Shown one piece after another: positions 1 through 12,968 of a stretch of DNA of 64,000 nt. This DNA comes from Quillaja saponaria (Eukaryota; Streptophyta; Magnoliopsida; Fabales; Quillajaceae). Where the stretch lies: NCBI GenBank assembly GCA_029379385.1, contig CM055609.1, forward strand, positions 8,866,001 to 8,930,000. Direction: 5' to 3'. The position numbers were made by a program, and so were the translations under genes. Each line of letters begins with the position of its first letter. Positions within the stretch are counted from its first letter, which is position 1. The notes beneath the pieces are model-generated. The model was given only the letters and a program-made list of their open reading frames with translations, was not told the origin of the DNA and did no database searches.

Positions 1-32
1 TATATATATATATACGCGCGTGTGTGTGTGTA

Positions 33-533
33 ATACTAAAGTGCCAAAGAATAAATCAATGTTATACATTAAGAAAAGTTTTCAGGGAAGAGGTGCAGCA
101 AATGGAGTGCATGTTAAGCATGTAGCAATAAATGTAATGTTAGCATATAGCAATAAATGCAATCTAAGTATTAGCAATAAATCCAATGATCCTGGTGTTC
201 ACATGGAAATTTCAGATTTCACTGAGCCCAAGGAAAACGATAAACCAGAGATGCATGGAAAGAAAGGAAAGAAAAAGGAAAAGGACAAAGAACAGTCCAA
301 GAACTGACCATCAATCTGTCTAAGTGAGCTCAAAAACAGTTGAAGTGAGACTTAACATAATGCAGATTGCAAAGGCATGCCATATATATATAATACTAAA
401 ATGCCAAAGAATAAATCCATGTGTTATAAGGAAGTTTTCAGTAAAGAGGTGCAGCTAATGGACTGCATGTTAAGCATGTAGCAATAAATGTAATGTTAAG
501 TATTTAGCAATAAATGCAAGCTAATTATTAGCT
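33..533. repeat. Direct duplication of a ~140-bp unit
   Basis: Two copies of one unit lie at about 33-172 and 393-533. Both run from a block reading TACTAAARTGCCAAAGAATA, through a shared AAGAGGTGCAGC block, to repeated TTAGCAATAAATGCAA motifs. They differ by scattered substitutions and short indels, so the duplication is not recent. An open frame of 95 codons crosses copy 1, but its composition is repeat-like and the second copy does not keep it open, so I do not call a gene. Confidence 0.75.
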
Positions 534-2140
534 CTTCTTGAGTCTTCTTAATTTGCTTGAATTTTATTTATTCTAGCTAGCTAGCATGTAATCGTGCAAA
601 TAAGTTTTATTTGAAAAATGTATTTTATTGTTTTTAAGAAATTCAAAATGACAAAAAAGTTAATTATCAAATCACAACGGGTACACAAAACATAAAGAAA
701 CTCATATCCACATTCTTACATTTGAATTGCTAATTATATATAATACATACCTTGTTTAAGAAACTGATTCCTTTGTGTTTACAACTAATGAAGAGATAGC
801 ACCAATGGTGGTCATAGGTTTAACTAAGGGGTCAAGTTGTAAATTTTTTTGGTTGAATATTCGGGTAGATATAGGTTAACTATGTAATGAACAATTAATC
901 AACACCTCGTTATAGTATATAATCGACGGATAAGACCTAGGCACAACAAACCAGTCACACAGGTCTTGGTTCAATGGTCTAATTCATTCGTAGAATATAC
1001 GACATTGGAGGACTGGGAAACTCTGCAAGCTCAATTTCTTGATTTTCACTCTCGAGGACAAGGGTGGTTTTGAGAGGGGGAATGTTGTTACAGGGCCATA
1101 AGAAATGTCACCGTTTTGGGTTAACTTAGGATGGGTTATTGTAATGGACCTACGGCTAGTTGGAGAAGGGAAACGACACTGCATTTCAATGTCTGTTTTC
1201 TGTTACCAATTTAGGATAAGAAAGAAGGCTGCTTGCTGGTGTGCAACGGGTCAATAGGAATTCTGTTAGAATCTACAGTTGTATTGGATGAGTCGAGATT
1301 TGGGTGTAATGATTATCTGATAATCTGGGTGTAATGACCAAGGTTTAAAAATTTGTGTCGATTCGGTCGAAACGTTTCCGTTTCTACACTATCAGAAATG
1401 AAACTTACTTACAAAAACGCCACCACTGTTTCCACACGAAATAGGGGCGTTTCCACACAAAACAAGGTTTTTTCTATAGTTTTCAAGAAACGGGTCAACA
1501 AAAACTTGATATTTTCAGAATTTAAAAATTTAAAGTTTTGGCTTTAGTTCTATTCTTATTTTAGGATTTCAATTTTATTTTTTTATTCTTATTTGATGTA
1601 TATTCAGATAGTATAATTTAGCGAGAAAAGTTCTTTTTAGGATTTCTTGCATGTTTGGTTTCTTGGTCTTTTATTTACTTATTTATATTTATACAAATAT
1701 TTTGTATTAATTTAGTTTAACTTAGAGATGAATAGTATTAAAATTTAAGATATATATATCTTAGATTCAAATTAAAAAAATTTCTTAAATATGGGTTGAG
1801 CACCTGCAAGTCATCACTGTTGGTTAGATGTGATTATAATGTGATATTTTCTACAATTTGTATATCTATGTTTAGAATTTTACTTTGTTATGTATTTAAT
1901 AGTATTTTATGTACTAAACTAATAATGTTGAATACTTAAAATTATTATGATGTGTTTTATTAGATATTTTAATGTGTTTCCACAAAAATTAGCATTTCCA
2001 TGCTGTTTCTATATTATTTCTCGAATCGTTTCCGTATCTGGGCTTATCGAAACCAATCTTAGTTCCTTGGTAATGACTAAATGAAATAGAATGTTCTGAT
2101 TTAAGAGAGGAAAACAAAATATATTGGGAATTGTTTCAGG
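534..2140. other. Intergenic, no gene seen
   Basis: AT-rich sequence without a convincing coding frame. A 64-codon frame near 1353 contains internal near-repeats (GTTTCCACAC motifs) and has no family resemblance. It is probably decayed repeat sequence. Confidence 0.5.
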
Positions 2141-3131
2141 CTTCGTTTGGTAATGATGTGACTTTTTAAGAGGTATTGTGCTCTTCTAGCCCTTTTTAAA
2201 ACTGCTTTTTAAAAGTTGCTACAGTATTATTTGGTAAAATAATTTAAAAACTACTCTGAATAAGGAGAAACCACATAATTCGGCTTGGTTTGATAATACT
2301 TTTTAAAAGGTTTATGAAAAGTATAAGTCAATTTTTTATTTTTGGTAAACAAAAAGCTAGAATACTTTTGCTTTGGGATTTTAAAAGCTCAGGGTGTTTC
2401 TAAAACTGGCTTCTAGCTCTAAAAAATTTAAAAGTTTAATATGACCATACTTTTAATTTAAAAAAAAAAAGTCACAACATTACTAAACTAAGCTTAATTT
2501 TGTGATTTCTACTTATTGAGATAAGCTTTTATATTATATTACCAAATATTACTAATGTGACTTCTTAAAAGCAGTTTTAAAAGAGCAAGAAAAGCACAAC
2601 ACTTTTCAAAAAGTTACAGTATTACCAAATCAAGCCCAAACTTTTAAATTTTTGAGAGCATACACCAACTTTTAAGGCTTGATTTAGTAATGCTCTTTAG
2701 GAAAGTGTTTATGCTTATGAAAAAGTACAAGTTATTTTTTTTTTTTTTAATGTTTGGTAAACAAAAAGCTGGGGTGCTTCTGCTCTTGGTTTTTAAAATT
2801 AAGTACCTCAAGAAGGTGCTTGTTAAAAAATGACTTCTACTTAAAAAAATTTAAAAGTCTAATATGACCTTACTTTTAATAATAATAATAAATAAATAAA
2901 ACCACAAAATTACCAAACTAAGCTTAATTTTGTGGCTTTTACTTATTAAGAGCACATTTTACATTATTTTACCAAATATTATTGTTATGACCTTTTAGAA
3001 TTAAAAGCAATTCTAAAAGAGCCAGAAGACACAGTTGATTTTAAAAAAACATGTACACCAAATATAAAAAAATTGACTTATGCTTTTTATAAGCATAGGC
3101 AACCCTTCCAAAGAGCATTATCAAACCAAGC
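2141..3131. mobile_element. Nested inverted-repeat MITEs
   Basis: Two related non-coding elements sit side by side. One runs from about 2282 to 2636 (start GGCTTGGTTTGATAATACT, end ATTACCAAATCAAGCC) and the other from about 2676 to 3131 (start GGCTTGATTTAGTAATGCT, end ATTATCAAACCAAGC). The ends of each are inverted copies. Both share internal blocks such as GGTAAACAAAAAGCT. A third, partial arm begins near 2145 with GGCTTCGTTTGGTAATG. There is no transposase. The terminal motif and size fit a small non-autonomous DNA element. The superfamily is not certain because I could not fix a clean target duplication. Confidence 0.7.
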
Positions 3132-3622
3132 TTTAGTAGGAGGCAGCATATGATGAATGAAGGAGAGAGACTATGAGTGAGCAGTAAGTAACGAATAGAT
3201 AGAAGGTGAGGGTATTTTGGGTAAGAAAAAAGATGAATGGTGGAGAGAGACAATGAATGAGCAGTAATTAATGAAAAGAAAGAAAGGAAATGAGGGTAAT
3301 TTGGAAAAGAAAAAATTAATCTTATTTAAGAGGATGTGACAATAAGGCTACCCTTAGAATTAATCATCAATGTGTTTGCCTATTGTTGTCCATTTCACTT
3401 TAAACCGTTAGTTATACTACCAATTTGTGTCTTAGTACACGTTTAATTTTTTTATTTTTATTTTTTGCTTTTTCACGAGTCTTCTCACACTCTTTGGGTG
3501 TGAGACTAATCTCACTCCGAGTTCTTGGCTATCCCTTCTGACAAATGTTTTTCTACTGGCTTAAACCCCTTACATTGTAGAGACCAATTAACCTTTAAGC
3601 TTAGACATGCATGATAACAGAG

Positions 3623-3877
3623 CTATCAAAACCCTTCTAACCCTCCAACAGGGGACCAATGTGGGAATACCCCTACATTATTTCTCAATACATGTTTAAC
3701 TTTAAATAGCAATTTTTGTGTCTTAGTATACACATTTCACTTTAAATCAACTATCAAAAACCTTCTAACCCTCCAACAGGGGGCCAATGTGGTAATAGCC
3801 CCACATTATTTCTCTGTACAAATTTAACTTTAAATAGTAGTTTTTGTGTCTTAGTGTACACATTTCACTTTAAATCA
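3623..3877. repeat. 128-bp tandem repeat, two copies
   Basis: The block beginning CTATCAAAA at 3623 repeats at 3751. Each copy contains CTAACCCTCCAACAGGGG, then CAATGTGG, then a tail of ATTTCACTTTAAATCA. The copies are about 90% alike by eye. A shorter relative of the tail occurs near 3393-3450. Confidence 0.8.
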
Positions 3878-3879
3878 TT

Positions 3880-5060
3880 AACTACTCCTCACGATTTGTG
3901 TGTATAAACATCAAAAAGTGAAAATTTAATACATATAATTGTTGGAGCCACACCTTAGAACCAACCCTCATATTGACACTCGGCGGCGTTAGTGTATAAT
4001 CAGAGTGCCTAGTGCTAACCATGATGGAGGGCTTAGAACCCAACTCTAATATCATGTTGGAATCACACTCTTCAATTGTCATTATGAGGTGTGAGCCGAT
4101 CCATATATTTATATATAAAGTTAAAGCTCTACATCTAAACAATGTAAGAGTTATCACATAGACAATAAGCATACTACTCTCTTACATTCATATCACTTCT
4201 TTGAAGTTTGATTGAAAATTTGGGTACCCAATACTGTTAGATCTTCAATAACTAGATATGTACTTCATATAGACAGCACCACTCATAATTACTATTCTTT
4301 ATCAACACCAAAACATATATATATTAGTTTCTATGATCCAGCTTCGTAATTTTCTCCCTAAAACCATTCTTTACATTTCCTTCTAAGTTTCTAAAAATTG
4401 AAATTTTAATTGGTTGACCTCTATGTTTCTGCTCTTTTTTTTCTTTACTTTTTCATAAACCATCTAGTTTTAATTGGCAGCTAGTATTCTTAAAGATTTG
4501 TAGGATTTCAAAGAGGCTAGTAATCCTAGGGTAGCAAAACCTTAAACCATTTTGTAATTGATTATGTAAAAGATTAAGGTTCATTTACTCGTTAAAAAAC
4601 CAAAAATACAGAGTTTTTTTTTTCACTTTAAGTGAATGACTCAGTGACAAGAGGGTGTGCTTCCTAAAATTTAAAATATGCCGTATTCCACCTTTTAATG
4701 TTTCCTCCAACCCAACCCAACCCATTAGACATCACTCACCATCAATCTCACTAACTCACCAAATTGATGTGGTGGGTATTCTTCTTCTTCTTCTTCTTTC
4801 ACAATAAAACTTTTATGTGCAATCAGTTGATGAGAGAAAGGATATAAGGCTTAATATGGATTTTGACAGTTAGCACAACATGAAAGTAAATTATTTTCTG
4901 ATATTTTGACAACTGATTTTGAGTCTATTGTTGTCATATTGGAACTTTCCTGTCTTTAACATATCAGGGATTCTTATAGTCTACAGATTATGCCAACAAA
5001 TTTTTGCCAGGATAGAAAAAAGAGCATGTTGCTTGGTAAAAAAAAGAATGAAGCAAATTG
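3880..5060. other. Intergenic, downstream of the transporter gene
   Basis: No coding frame is convincing. A short TTC run lies at about 4780-4797. The region should contain the 3' UTR and polyadenylation region of the minus-strand transporter gene close to 5060. Confidence 0.5.
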
Positions 5061-5063
5061 ATG

Positions 5064-6920
5064 TCAAGTAGGCCGCGAGTTACAAGAGATTGTGATATGT
5101 TGTATGTTTGGCTCTTGTTCCTTGATTTCTTGAACTTCTTGAACTAGTTTTGCGACACGGTTCTGCATCTCCTTGTTCTTACCCCACAGAAGAATGTACA
5201 ATCCAATCATTACCAATATAGATCCCAGAACACTAAGCAATAATCAAGCACCAACGATGAGAGTCAGCTGATAAGTAATAAAAAAGATGGTAAAGATCAG
5301 TAAGTGTTAGCATTTTCATTAAAAGCCATAAGAATTCACCTTCCAAGATGAAGCTGTTCATGCAAGATAGGTATATCGATAAAGGCTGCCATTATCTGAA
5401 CAAGAGGACTGAATGCTGCAGTAAAGACAGGACCCCTTTTCTTGACACACCATGACATCCCCACAATGCACAAGCCTGATCCAACCATCCCCTGCATATA
5501 CATAAGCAACAAAGAAAATTCAAGAGGCATAAAAGCTTCTAGGGCTTAGCCAATGCAAAAGTTACCATTTTCATCCTCTCATTCTATCTCAGAAGGGAAA
5601 GTTAATTCACTTACTGCATAAAGGACAGTGACAATTTCTATTTTTCCCTTCAGAACCCACATGGATAAGTTTCGGCCGGTGCATAAGCTTAGAATAGCTG
5701 ACTGAATGGCTCCAAAGAAGGTCATGATTGCTGTGCTTGAATACTGACATGGGTATCTCTTTCCTATATTTGATTGTAGAAGAAACCATGAAGACCAAAA
5801 GAGAGTTCCCACAAACAAAGCTATCAAACCTATTGTCCATCTCCCAGCCTTGGCCGTATGGCTCATCTTGACAGCAGAACTCATGGTTGGAGCTGCAGCT
5901 TGTGAGTGTGAAAAATGGAATAGTGGCATTCCTTTGTAAAATGTCAATACCATAGCGCCGGAAATGCACACCAATGAACCAAGAATTTTTGCTCTCCCAC
6001 TGTTGCACTTTATGTTCACCGTCTCTAACCTGCAGCACAAGCAAGAGAAAGCACAGGACAGAAATTACCCTGCATTAAATAAGGATTTTCTGACAAGCAT
6101 ATATAGAATTGCACTGGAGAAGAAAGAGGTAACTTAGGATTCATACCCAAATGGTAATGCCATTACAAATGTGATCACAGGCACCATGTTTACAAAGGCA
6201 CATGCAAAGGTAGCAGATGTGTATTGGATTCCAAGAAGGAAGAAGTATTGTGTAATCGATGCCCTACGATAAAGATTTAGTTATGTCTTCCTATAATAAT
6301 GTTAACAGAAAGATAAATGATTAATCCAAAAGTTTGTGTTTATATCACTAACCCAACAATTGCACTGAAGAAGAGGTAGCACAGGATTCGAAATGTGAGC
6401 TTTGGTCTGTCATTTCTGCAGCAAGAAAGATTAGTTTTATGATTCTCCTATTTAACATTTGAAAAATAGAAAAGGGAACTGAATTATGGGGGTGGGACAT
6501 GGGTTGCTTCACGCAACTCAAAATTGAGCATTTCTGGCTATCAGAAGAGAGCTATGACTGATTACACATAATGTGCCATGCCCAGAGAGTCAAAACTGAG
6601 CTAGAGTGAGTTAATTCCAAATCATGCATGAGTGAAAATTTGGGCTGTGTGGTAATGTTCACATGTCTAATAGTTAAGAGCTTCCAAAGCCAAGAATTAC
6701 TAATTAAATCTGGAGGAGTGGGAATTGATAGTGCCTACCTTTCCCAATAGTAGCCGATTGGGGCTAAGAAAATGGTAGAAATTGACAGCCGGTATGTAAT
6801 GAGAACCAGATGGTTCAATCCCTCATCAAGGACTTTCTTGAGTAGAATATTCACAATAGCAAAAGCGAAATCAATTGCTACCATTGCAACAAAAGGTTTC
6901 CATTCATCACAGGCCAGCAT
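5064..6920 (-). CDS. WAT1-related protein (MtN21/EamA-like transporter), six exons
   Basis: Membrane transporter of the plant drug/metabolite family. Characterised relatives such as WAT1 of Arabidopsis move auxin or amino acids across vacuolar or plasma membranes; the substrate here cannot be read. Exons on the minus strand are 6920-6739, 6415-6353, 6263-6147, 6029-5615, 5491-5340 and 5232-5064. All junctions are GT-AG and keep frame, giving 365 residues, the usual size. The start MLACDEWKPFVAMVAIDFAF is typical of the family. Other hallmarks are the QYFFLLGIQYTSATFACAF segment in exon 3, the second EamA half in exons 4-5 (GMVGSGLCIVGMSWCVKKRG), the HEQLHLG turn and the LLWGKNKE motif near the C-terminus. 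About ten hydrophobic segments are visible. Nothing looks broken. Its neighbours give no clue to substrate. Confidence 0.93.
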
Positions 6921-9455
6921 TTTTTTAGCAATTCACTTCAGCAAACCTTAAGAGGCACTGATTACAGCCTCCTTCTCTTTGTCACACAGATTTCTGAAGT
7001 TTACAACATAATCAAAGAGATATCTGTAGGTGTATATATAAAAAATTCCAGAATAAGTGGTAGGAAAGCAAAAAAGAAAATTTTCAAATCTAACAAAAAT
7101 TCCAGAATAAGTGGTAGGAAAGCAAGATTAAATTCTTCAAATCACATCAATGCTTTAAGCAACCACCTTTGACATTTGTTTAATGTTTATTCTCTTTCTT
7201 TTTTGCTTTCTTTTGACTGATCCTCTCTAACAGATGGAGATTATTCTACAGGCTCCTATAAAATTGTTAAGCATCATTCTTGATCTCAGACCAAGAAGTC
7301 ATAGCTTCAATTAGGCTACACGGGTTTTCTATTTACGTATTCATCTAGGCATGCATTAATAGGGTGATGTTCTTCATGTCTGGTCGTCTTTCTTTAAAGC
7401 TGAACTTTCTGTAAGAGAGTGAGTGGCATCTTTTAAGTGGAGGGGTCGGAAAAATGGATCCCCCTGCTCTTGTCCTGTACATAGCATCTAATACTTCATC
7501 TTTGAAAACAGATGAACAGCGTTCTCACATCTAAAAAACATGTAAAGCAAGAACAATATGTCAAATCTCATACAGTTCACAGTTTGATTACTTAGAAAAA
7601 AGAATGAGAAAAAGAATCTAATGTAAGAAAACACTAAATAATTTGAATACTACTGTATTAGGAAATTTTATCTAGAACTCAGGAAGGCCTTACTAATGTA
7701 CATCTTTTTAAACCAAACGCTAATGATATGGTTGTCCAAAGAAAAAAAAATAAAAAGACTAAAGAACATGCTTAGTAGAGGTGATAAATGAAGTTAAAAA
7801 AAATGAAAAATTGTTCTTAAAGGAGTTGATAACCAGAGGGGCTCACTTTTTACTCCATATCACCCATTATTTCCAGCTGTGACAAGCATGACCCAAGTGC
7901 TTTTAATAATTGGCATATTAATGGCCAAATCTCGGGTGCCTAGTCTTTTGTACTGATTAACCATGTCTCCCAATTATGCTCCCTTAACTACTTTTGAACA
8001 GCTGTTTGATGTTACTAATGCCATATTATTTGAACAGTAAACACTTTAAGTCTCATGAGTCAGAGGCCACTAATGAGTGTTAAATGGAGATTAATAGTGA
8101 AAGTGACAATGTGAAAAGATAATTGATGACACAATACAGTATTCTTTATGCTAATCATTCTGATGCTTAAAGGTGTCTATATGCAGTGACTGTACTGTAT
8201 GTTTTTATGCACAAAATGCTACAGCTTACTGATAACCTTGCAACTTTAATCTTTGTATTTAAAACTAAAGGAGTGGGGGAACATGGAGGAGAGGTTAATT
8301 GTCATTGTCATTGCCTTTTTTTCCTTTCTGAGTAAGGTTCCAAACGCCTACAACACAGCATTAGCCTTTGAGTTCATGTTCATGATTGATTCTATTATTC
8401 AAATTTTGAGGTCCGCACAGAATGACCAGGACCATTCTTTTTCCACGTACATCTGCACAGGCTTTCCTTCAATGGGTATTTGACAGGATTGACCAACTTG
8501 GAGTCCTAACAGAAAGAATAACATCAAAATGGCTTTTAAGCTGGTATAATTCCTTGTCAATTAGCCACAGGTTATGCCTCCAAGTGCTTCAAGTTAACAT
8601 ATCGCCTTGAACTCCATTTCTATACGTAGACAGATATTGTCACATCCTGCAGAGGTGATGCAAGTAATATTCTTTAAGAGAAACAAGGAAGTATGACCTT
8701 AAAACTTATCTTGGGTGTTAAAATATTAGAATATGCTAAATGGACCAAAAAAATATCCACTGCATTGGAATCAATAGTAAACTGGGGCAATACTTGCAAG
8801 TTACAACTTGTAGCATGACGCCACCTAGTAGTTGGCCTTACAATTCTGTTTTACTCTTTCTTGTCGTAGGGGAAAGTTTCTGTGGAGTCCTCAATGTACA
8901 GGGACTCGGAATTGGCTTTTTCCTACAATATTGTTGGGGATAGACGGCCGGTGAGTCCACCTTAATTAAGTAAAGGCTCACACATTGTAGTGAACAATCG
9001 TGAACCGAAAAGCTTAAACTTTTAAGTTCAGAACCCACTATCATATACAAATAGCATTTATTTCATTTAGGTCGAAACAAAATTTTTCTGGGCAAGGATT
9101 GATGATAATTGATATTGATTAATTGGGTACTGTGAACTTGTGGAGAATAATGACATTGTGAACCAAGGAAGCACGTTCGCTTTGTTTACATCTATAAAAA
9201 AAAACATTGAAAGTACTAAAAGGTGAACAATCTTTTACTTGATTTTTTTTTTTTTGCTACAAGGGATTAGTCCCCAGCACAGCATGTTACATACTTTACA
9301 TTTTCATGCCCGCAACAAATTCATCACTCTTAATCATGTTTCTCATTCAATAGAGAAAAAGATGATTCTTCGAGCAAACACCAAAGGATTCTGTCAAAGT
9401 TAAAAGAATGATTAGCCAGTCAAGAAAGAATTGCAATACTCATGATTGCTTAATG
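6921..9455. other. Intergenic between transporter and ERF genes
   Basis: This is upstream sequence of the transporter gene, then downstream sequence of the ERF gene. A 54-bp unit is duplicated in tandem at 7041-7094 and 7095-7148 (shared core CCAGAATAAGTGGTAGGAAA), about 120 bp upstream of the transporter ATG, so it lies in that promoter or leader. Short frames at 8253-8943 have no recognisable content. Confidence 0.6.
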
Positions 9456-9460
9456 TGTAA

Positions 9461-10504
9461 TCAACCTAGCTCGGAGGTCATATAGAGGAGAGGATCCCAA
9501 GAGCCATTAGAACCAACCCAACTGCTGTTCCCAGCATGTACGAATTTCTCCTCAGAGGACCAAATGCCTTCGGTTACTCCATCAATTGGCAAGAATTGCA
9601 TACTGTTGCTGGTTGTATTGTTACTGCCACTCTTACTATTTGTTGGAAAATTTTCCAAATTGGTGAAATTCACAGTTGATTTGGTTCCTCCTGGAAGTGA
9701 CCATGTAGATGTAGTTGCACATGTAGAGGCAAACAAACTGTTTTGTATAAGATCATGGTTGATTTGTGTTGGCGAAAGCAATTCATTTTCTGTTCCAGTA
9801 TTAGACCATGTCATGCTTGAAGTGAATGTGGTTTGGCAATGTCTTTGACAATTGACTCCAACATTATCACCTGCTATAACCTCTTGTTGATCATAGTCTA
9901 AAAGGACAGATTTACCACTAGTGTTTGATAAATTATCACTAGGAGTCTGCATTTGGTTCATAATTCCAGCCTCGTGAGGGATTTCAGCCGTGGATGAAGG
10001 CTCCCTCTTTCGTGAATTCCTGTGAGATGATGAAGGAGTTGAAGCCACACTGGATTGAGCACCTGCACAATTAGCAGGAGATGTAGGCAAAGGTAGTTTT
10101 TTTCCATCAAACAGTTTGGCCTTGAGTGCCCCAAGCAACCCATCTTCTTCTGTTTCTTTCCCACAAGCTTCCTCAAATGAAAAGGGCTCAATATTATACG
10201 GCATGAAACCAGAACCACCAACACTGCCAAAACCATTTCTGTTGGTTCCAGTTTGAGGCAATTCAAAGTTGGTTCGAGCATTGGCGCCACGTAAAGTGCG
10301 TGCAGCACCATCATATGCACGTGCAGCATCCTCTGCTGTGTCAAATGTTCCAAGCCAGAGCCTAACCTTTTGCAATGAATCCTTAATCTCTGCTACCCAT
10401 CTCCCTGATGGTCTTTGTCTAACTCCCACAAATCTATGGTGCCCTCTAGATGATGTTTTCCTTCTACCCCTCAAGCCATCACTTGCTGGACCCATGTTGA
10501 ACAT
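9461..10504 (-). CDS. AP2/ERF transcription factor, RAP2-11/ERN-like
   Basis: Intronless gene of 347 residues. A single AP2/ERF DNA-binding domain spans residues 24-81, with [16 protein letters not shown] in the first strands, the WLGTF turn at 50-54 and the ARAYD helix at 61-65. The domain is extremely close to those of legume ERN factors and Arabidopsis RAP2.11 (group V / B-6). ERNs act in root symbiosis and RAP2.11 in low-potassium signalling; which role applies here is unknown. The rest is Ser/Asn/Thr-rich with an acidic stretch around 110-125, typical of a regulatory region. A minus-strand TATATAA lies only about 28 bases before the ATG, so translation could instead begin at Met4. It acts in the nucleus. 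Confidence 0.93.
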   Translation of the reverse strand: MFNMGPASDGLRGRRKTSSRGHHRFVGVRQRPSGRWVAEIKDSLQKVRLWLGTFDTAEDAARAYDGAARTLRGANARTNFELPQTGTNRNGFGSVGGSGFMPYNIEPFSFEEACGKETEEDGLLGALKAKLFDGKKLPLPTSPANCAGAQSSVASTPSSSHRNSRKREPSSTAEIPHEAGIMNQMQTPSDNLSNTSGKSVLLDYDQQEVIAGDNVGVNCQRHCQTTFTSSMTWSNTGTENELLSPTQINHDLIQNSLFASTCATTSTWSLPGGTKSTVNFTNLENFPTNSKSGSNNTTSNSMQFLPIDGVTEGIWSSEEKFVHAGNSSWVGSNGSWDPLLYMTSELG

Positions 10505-10531
10505 CCTGAGTTCATAAGTTGCTGGTTTTCC

Positions 10532-10538
10532 TTATATA
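10532..10538 (-). promoter_or_regulatory. Putative TATA box of the ERF gene
   Basis: TATATAA on the minus strand, roughly 28 bases upstream of the annotated ATG. If real, the leader would be near zero, which favours a start at the fourth codon (Met4) or an unseen upstream promoter. Confidence 0.35.
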
Positions 10539-10539
10539 A

Positions 10540-12130
10540 CATTGTCTGAGAAACATAGGAATATTTGAGGCTAACGACATGACAAGCAAGAAAAGGTTAA
10601 ACTCAGAGGTTTAATATTTTGTGTATATAATCGGATGTCGTTGTTGCAGGCGATCAGGCGATATTGTTTGTATCGACCTTATTTTAACTTATCACAAAAA
10701 CTACAACCTATGACATTGTAGTAACAATAATGGCATTTGTAAAATCCGTTGTATTAGAATAATATGTTTGATATCGTCATTGTTGAACTGGTATGATTTA
10801 ATGTAGCCAATTTTGATGATCATATACAAGTTAATTTGTCTGCTTATTGTTACATTCATAAAACAAACTAAGGTTACCCAAAGTTACAAACTTGAATAAC
10901 GTCCCAATGGCCCTTGGGTCAAACGATAAGTCATCCAACTTCCAGAATTAGGTTTAAACAGAAGATCACATTAAGGTTGAGGTTTTAGACCCATTAAGAA
11001 TACTTGGAGATCGAAGTCGTATTAAGATAGGATTATTGTATGTATATATATAAGCACACTTATCGAGCTAATTTTTGCTTAAATTCTTTAAATAAATACA
11101 GAGTGAAGTAAGATCCTAATCTAATAGTTCATGACTATGTTTCAAATTTTGCCAATCTAACTTTCATGTTAGACCTAAAGGAACTAGTTTCCGTCGTTTG
11201 TTGTTCTTCGAAAAGAAAAAAAGAAAAATCTGAAAAATTCAAGAAAGAAAGGAAGAAACCAAGGAGCTTGTTATTCATCTCTATTTAGAAAAAAAGAAGT
11301 GTGTTACATATTTCTTTGTCATAGATCATACTGGAGGAATATGCCACACAACATCTTCCTTGTGAACCAAAAGGCCCTTTTGCATGAACTGGTAAAAAGT
11401 CCTGAAACTTTTTGTGTAAAGTCTAAAAAAGGTATTGCCTTGATGTTTTCAAAACAATGGCTTTCTGGTACTACAGGCCAAGGTAAGGCAGACAGCTTTT
11501 ACTTGCAAATGTTGCCATGTATCTGTGCAGCACAACTTACAACAATGTCCGAGGAGTATCGCTAAAACTTCCAAGTAATCCCATGCGAACAAGAATATGA
11601 ACTTCAAAGTTATACCCAGCAGGTAGTATAAGGTTGAGTTCAGAATAAAATTGTAAATGACATCCAAGTTTTTGATCCTTGAGAATGTTTTTTTCCTGGA
11701 ATTGATGATTAAATAATAGTCTTAGTTCTGGGACACTAAAGCTTTTGCTTACTAAAACCTTCACTGAGATTGAGCTTGAATTTGAATTTGATTGATTGTT
11801 GCCATTGTCAACACCAGTGTGTGTCATCTACTTACCACACAGATTAAACCCACCATTTGACATATTTCTAAGTTCGAGGATGCATTTTACAAGAGAAACA
11901 AAGGGTTTTACGGAAGAAAGAATGTGGATTAGAATTTTCTACTTGATGGAATTAGATAGGAGTTAGAACACCAAATCCTGCATTGATCATCTAAGACATA
12001 ATGCACAGGAATTCCCAGTTGATATCCTTACAATTAGTAGCTCAAAGATAATGAAGTGTGCAAGTGAGAAATGGAAAAATGTAAATGTTCAAGTCACAAC
12101 TAGGTAAGTAAGTTCTACTCTCAGAATAGC
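10540..12130. other. Intergenic, no confident gene
   Basis: Overlapping frames of 70-96 codons occur on both strands at 11.3-11.83 kb. None shows a domain, splice structure or family signature. The minus-strand frame 11827-11537 begins with an Asn/Ser-rich stretch and could be a short unknown ORF, but I do not support it as a gene. Confidence 0.4.
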
Positions 12131-12131
12131 T

Positions 12132-12695
12132 TCACTTGACAATGCAGGCCACTGCATAAGCCCATGACTTGAGATGCTCTTTCATTGCCATATCATCACT
12201 CATTGGAGGCATTCCTAGTTGACGAGCACTTGCAAGCCTCTGATACTGACATGTTTCCTCAAACAGCCAAGACCCAGAAAAGTCCTCCACATCAAAACCC
12301 AACTCTAGCGCTCCAAGAATCATCCTTTTTCTAATTAACCCTGATCTCTTCCTTCTTCGTTTCCTCTTCCTCTCTTCCTTCTCTGTTTCCCTTCCAAATT
12401 CCAGCATTTCCATGTCAACTGGTGTGATTCTTTCTGCATCAAGCTCAGGGGCAAAGTCACCACATTTTGGACACCTTGTGATCAAATTCTCAGCTCTTTC
12501 CAACTCATTTTGATGATTTAGAAAAATTGGAGTATTGGGTATGCACAATTCTCCTTTAGGAAGCTCTTTGGTATGATTCAGAGGGGTAATTTCATCAGCT
12601 GCAGAGCCTACAGAGTCAACATTTCTGGGTGAAAAAATGTTGGTGAAGAACCAAAGAGAGTCAAAGCTCTGTATCACCCGTGAACCATCCATCAC
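12132..12695 (-). CDS. Uncharacterised plant protein, 187 residues
   Basis: I cannot name this protein. It is a single open frame with coding-like composition. Visible features: a CPKC pair at residues 75-78, the only zinc-knuckle-like element; a strongly basic tract at 108-124 (KEERKRKRRRKRSGLIRKR) that would serve as a nuclear localisation signal or nucleic-acid contact; and a hydrophobic C-terminal region ending SWAYAVACIVK. No signal peptide is evident. The start at 12695 is the first ATG, and a second Met follows immediately. It lies 3' of another minus-strand gene candidate. The combination of basic tract and Cys pair suggests a nuclear protein, which is inference only. Confidence 0.75.
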   Translation of the reverse strand: MMDGSRVIQSFDSLWFFTNIFSPRNVDSVGSAADEITPLNHTKELPKGELCIPNTPIFLNHQNELERAENLITRCPKCGDFAPELDAERITPVDMEMLEFGRETEKEERKRKRRRKRSGLIRKRMILGALELGFDVEDFSGSWLFEETCQYQRLASARQLGMPPMSDDMAMKEHLKSWAYAVACIVK

Positions 12696-12968
12696 TGATA
12701 GAAAGAAAACTATACAAAGCCTATAAACATGAAGAAAAAGTAAGGGAGGGTAAGATAATGAATAATAAGTTAAGGAAGGACCATTGGGATGAAGGAACTT
12801 TTTATTCTTTGGCAGAGTTTCTATTTGGACGGACCCTTTCCTCCTTTTTTTTTAAAAACATGAAGAATAAGACGACAATATTCTCGTTTTGTGTTCCCAA
12901 ATGACCAAACTAGTCCTTTGTTATAATGTCTTTGTGAAGAGTCTTCGAGAACAGTTTTGTCCATTGGA

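Noticed and set aside
5607..6044. Second 145-codon minus-strand frame overlapping transporter exon 4
   Set aside because: The other frame carries the WAT1 family sequence and joins cleanly to the flanking exons.
9564..10517. Plus-strand and alternative-frame ORFs over the ERF gene
   Set aside because: They are shadows of the minus-strand AP2/ERF coding sequence, which has the only recognisable domain.
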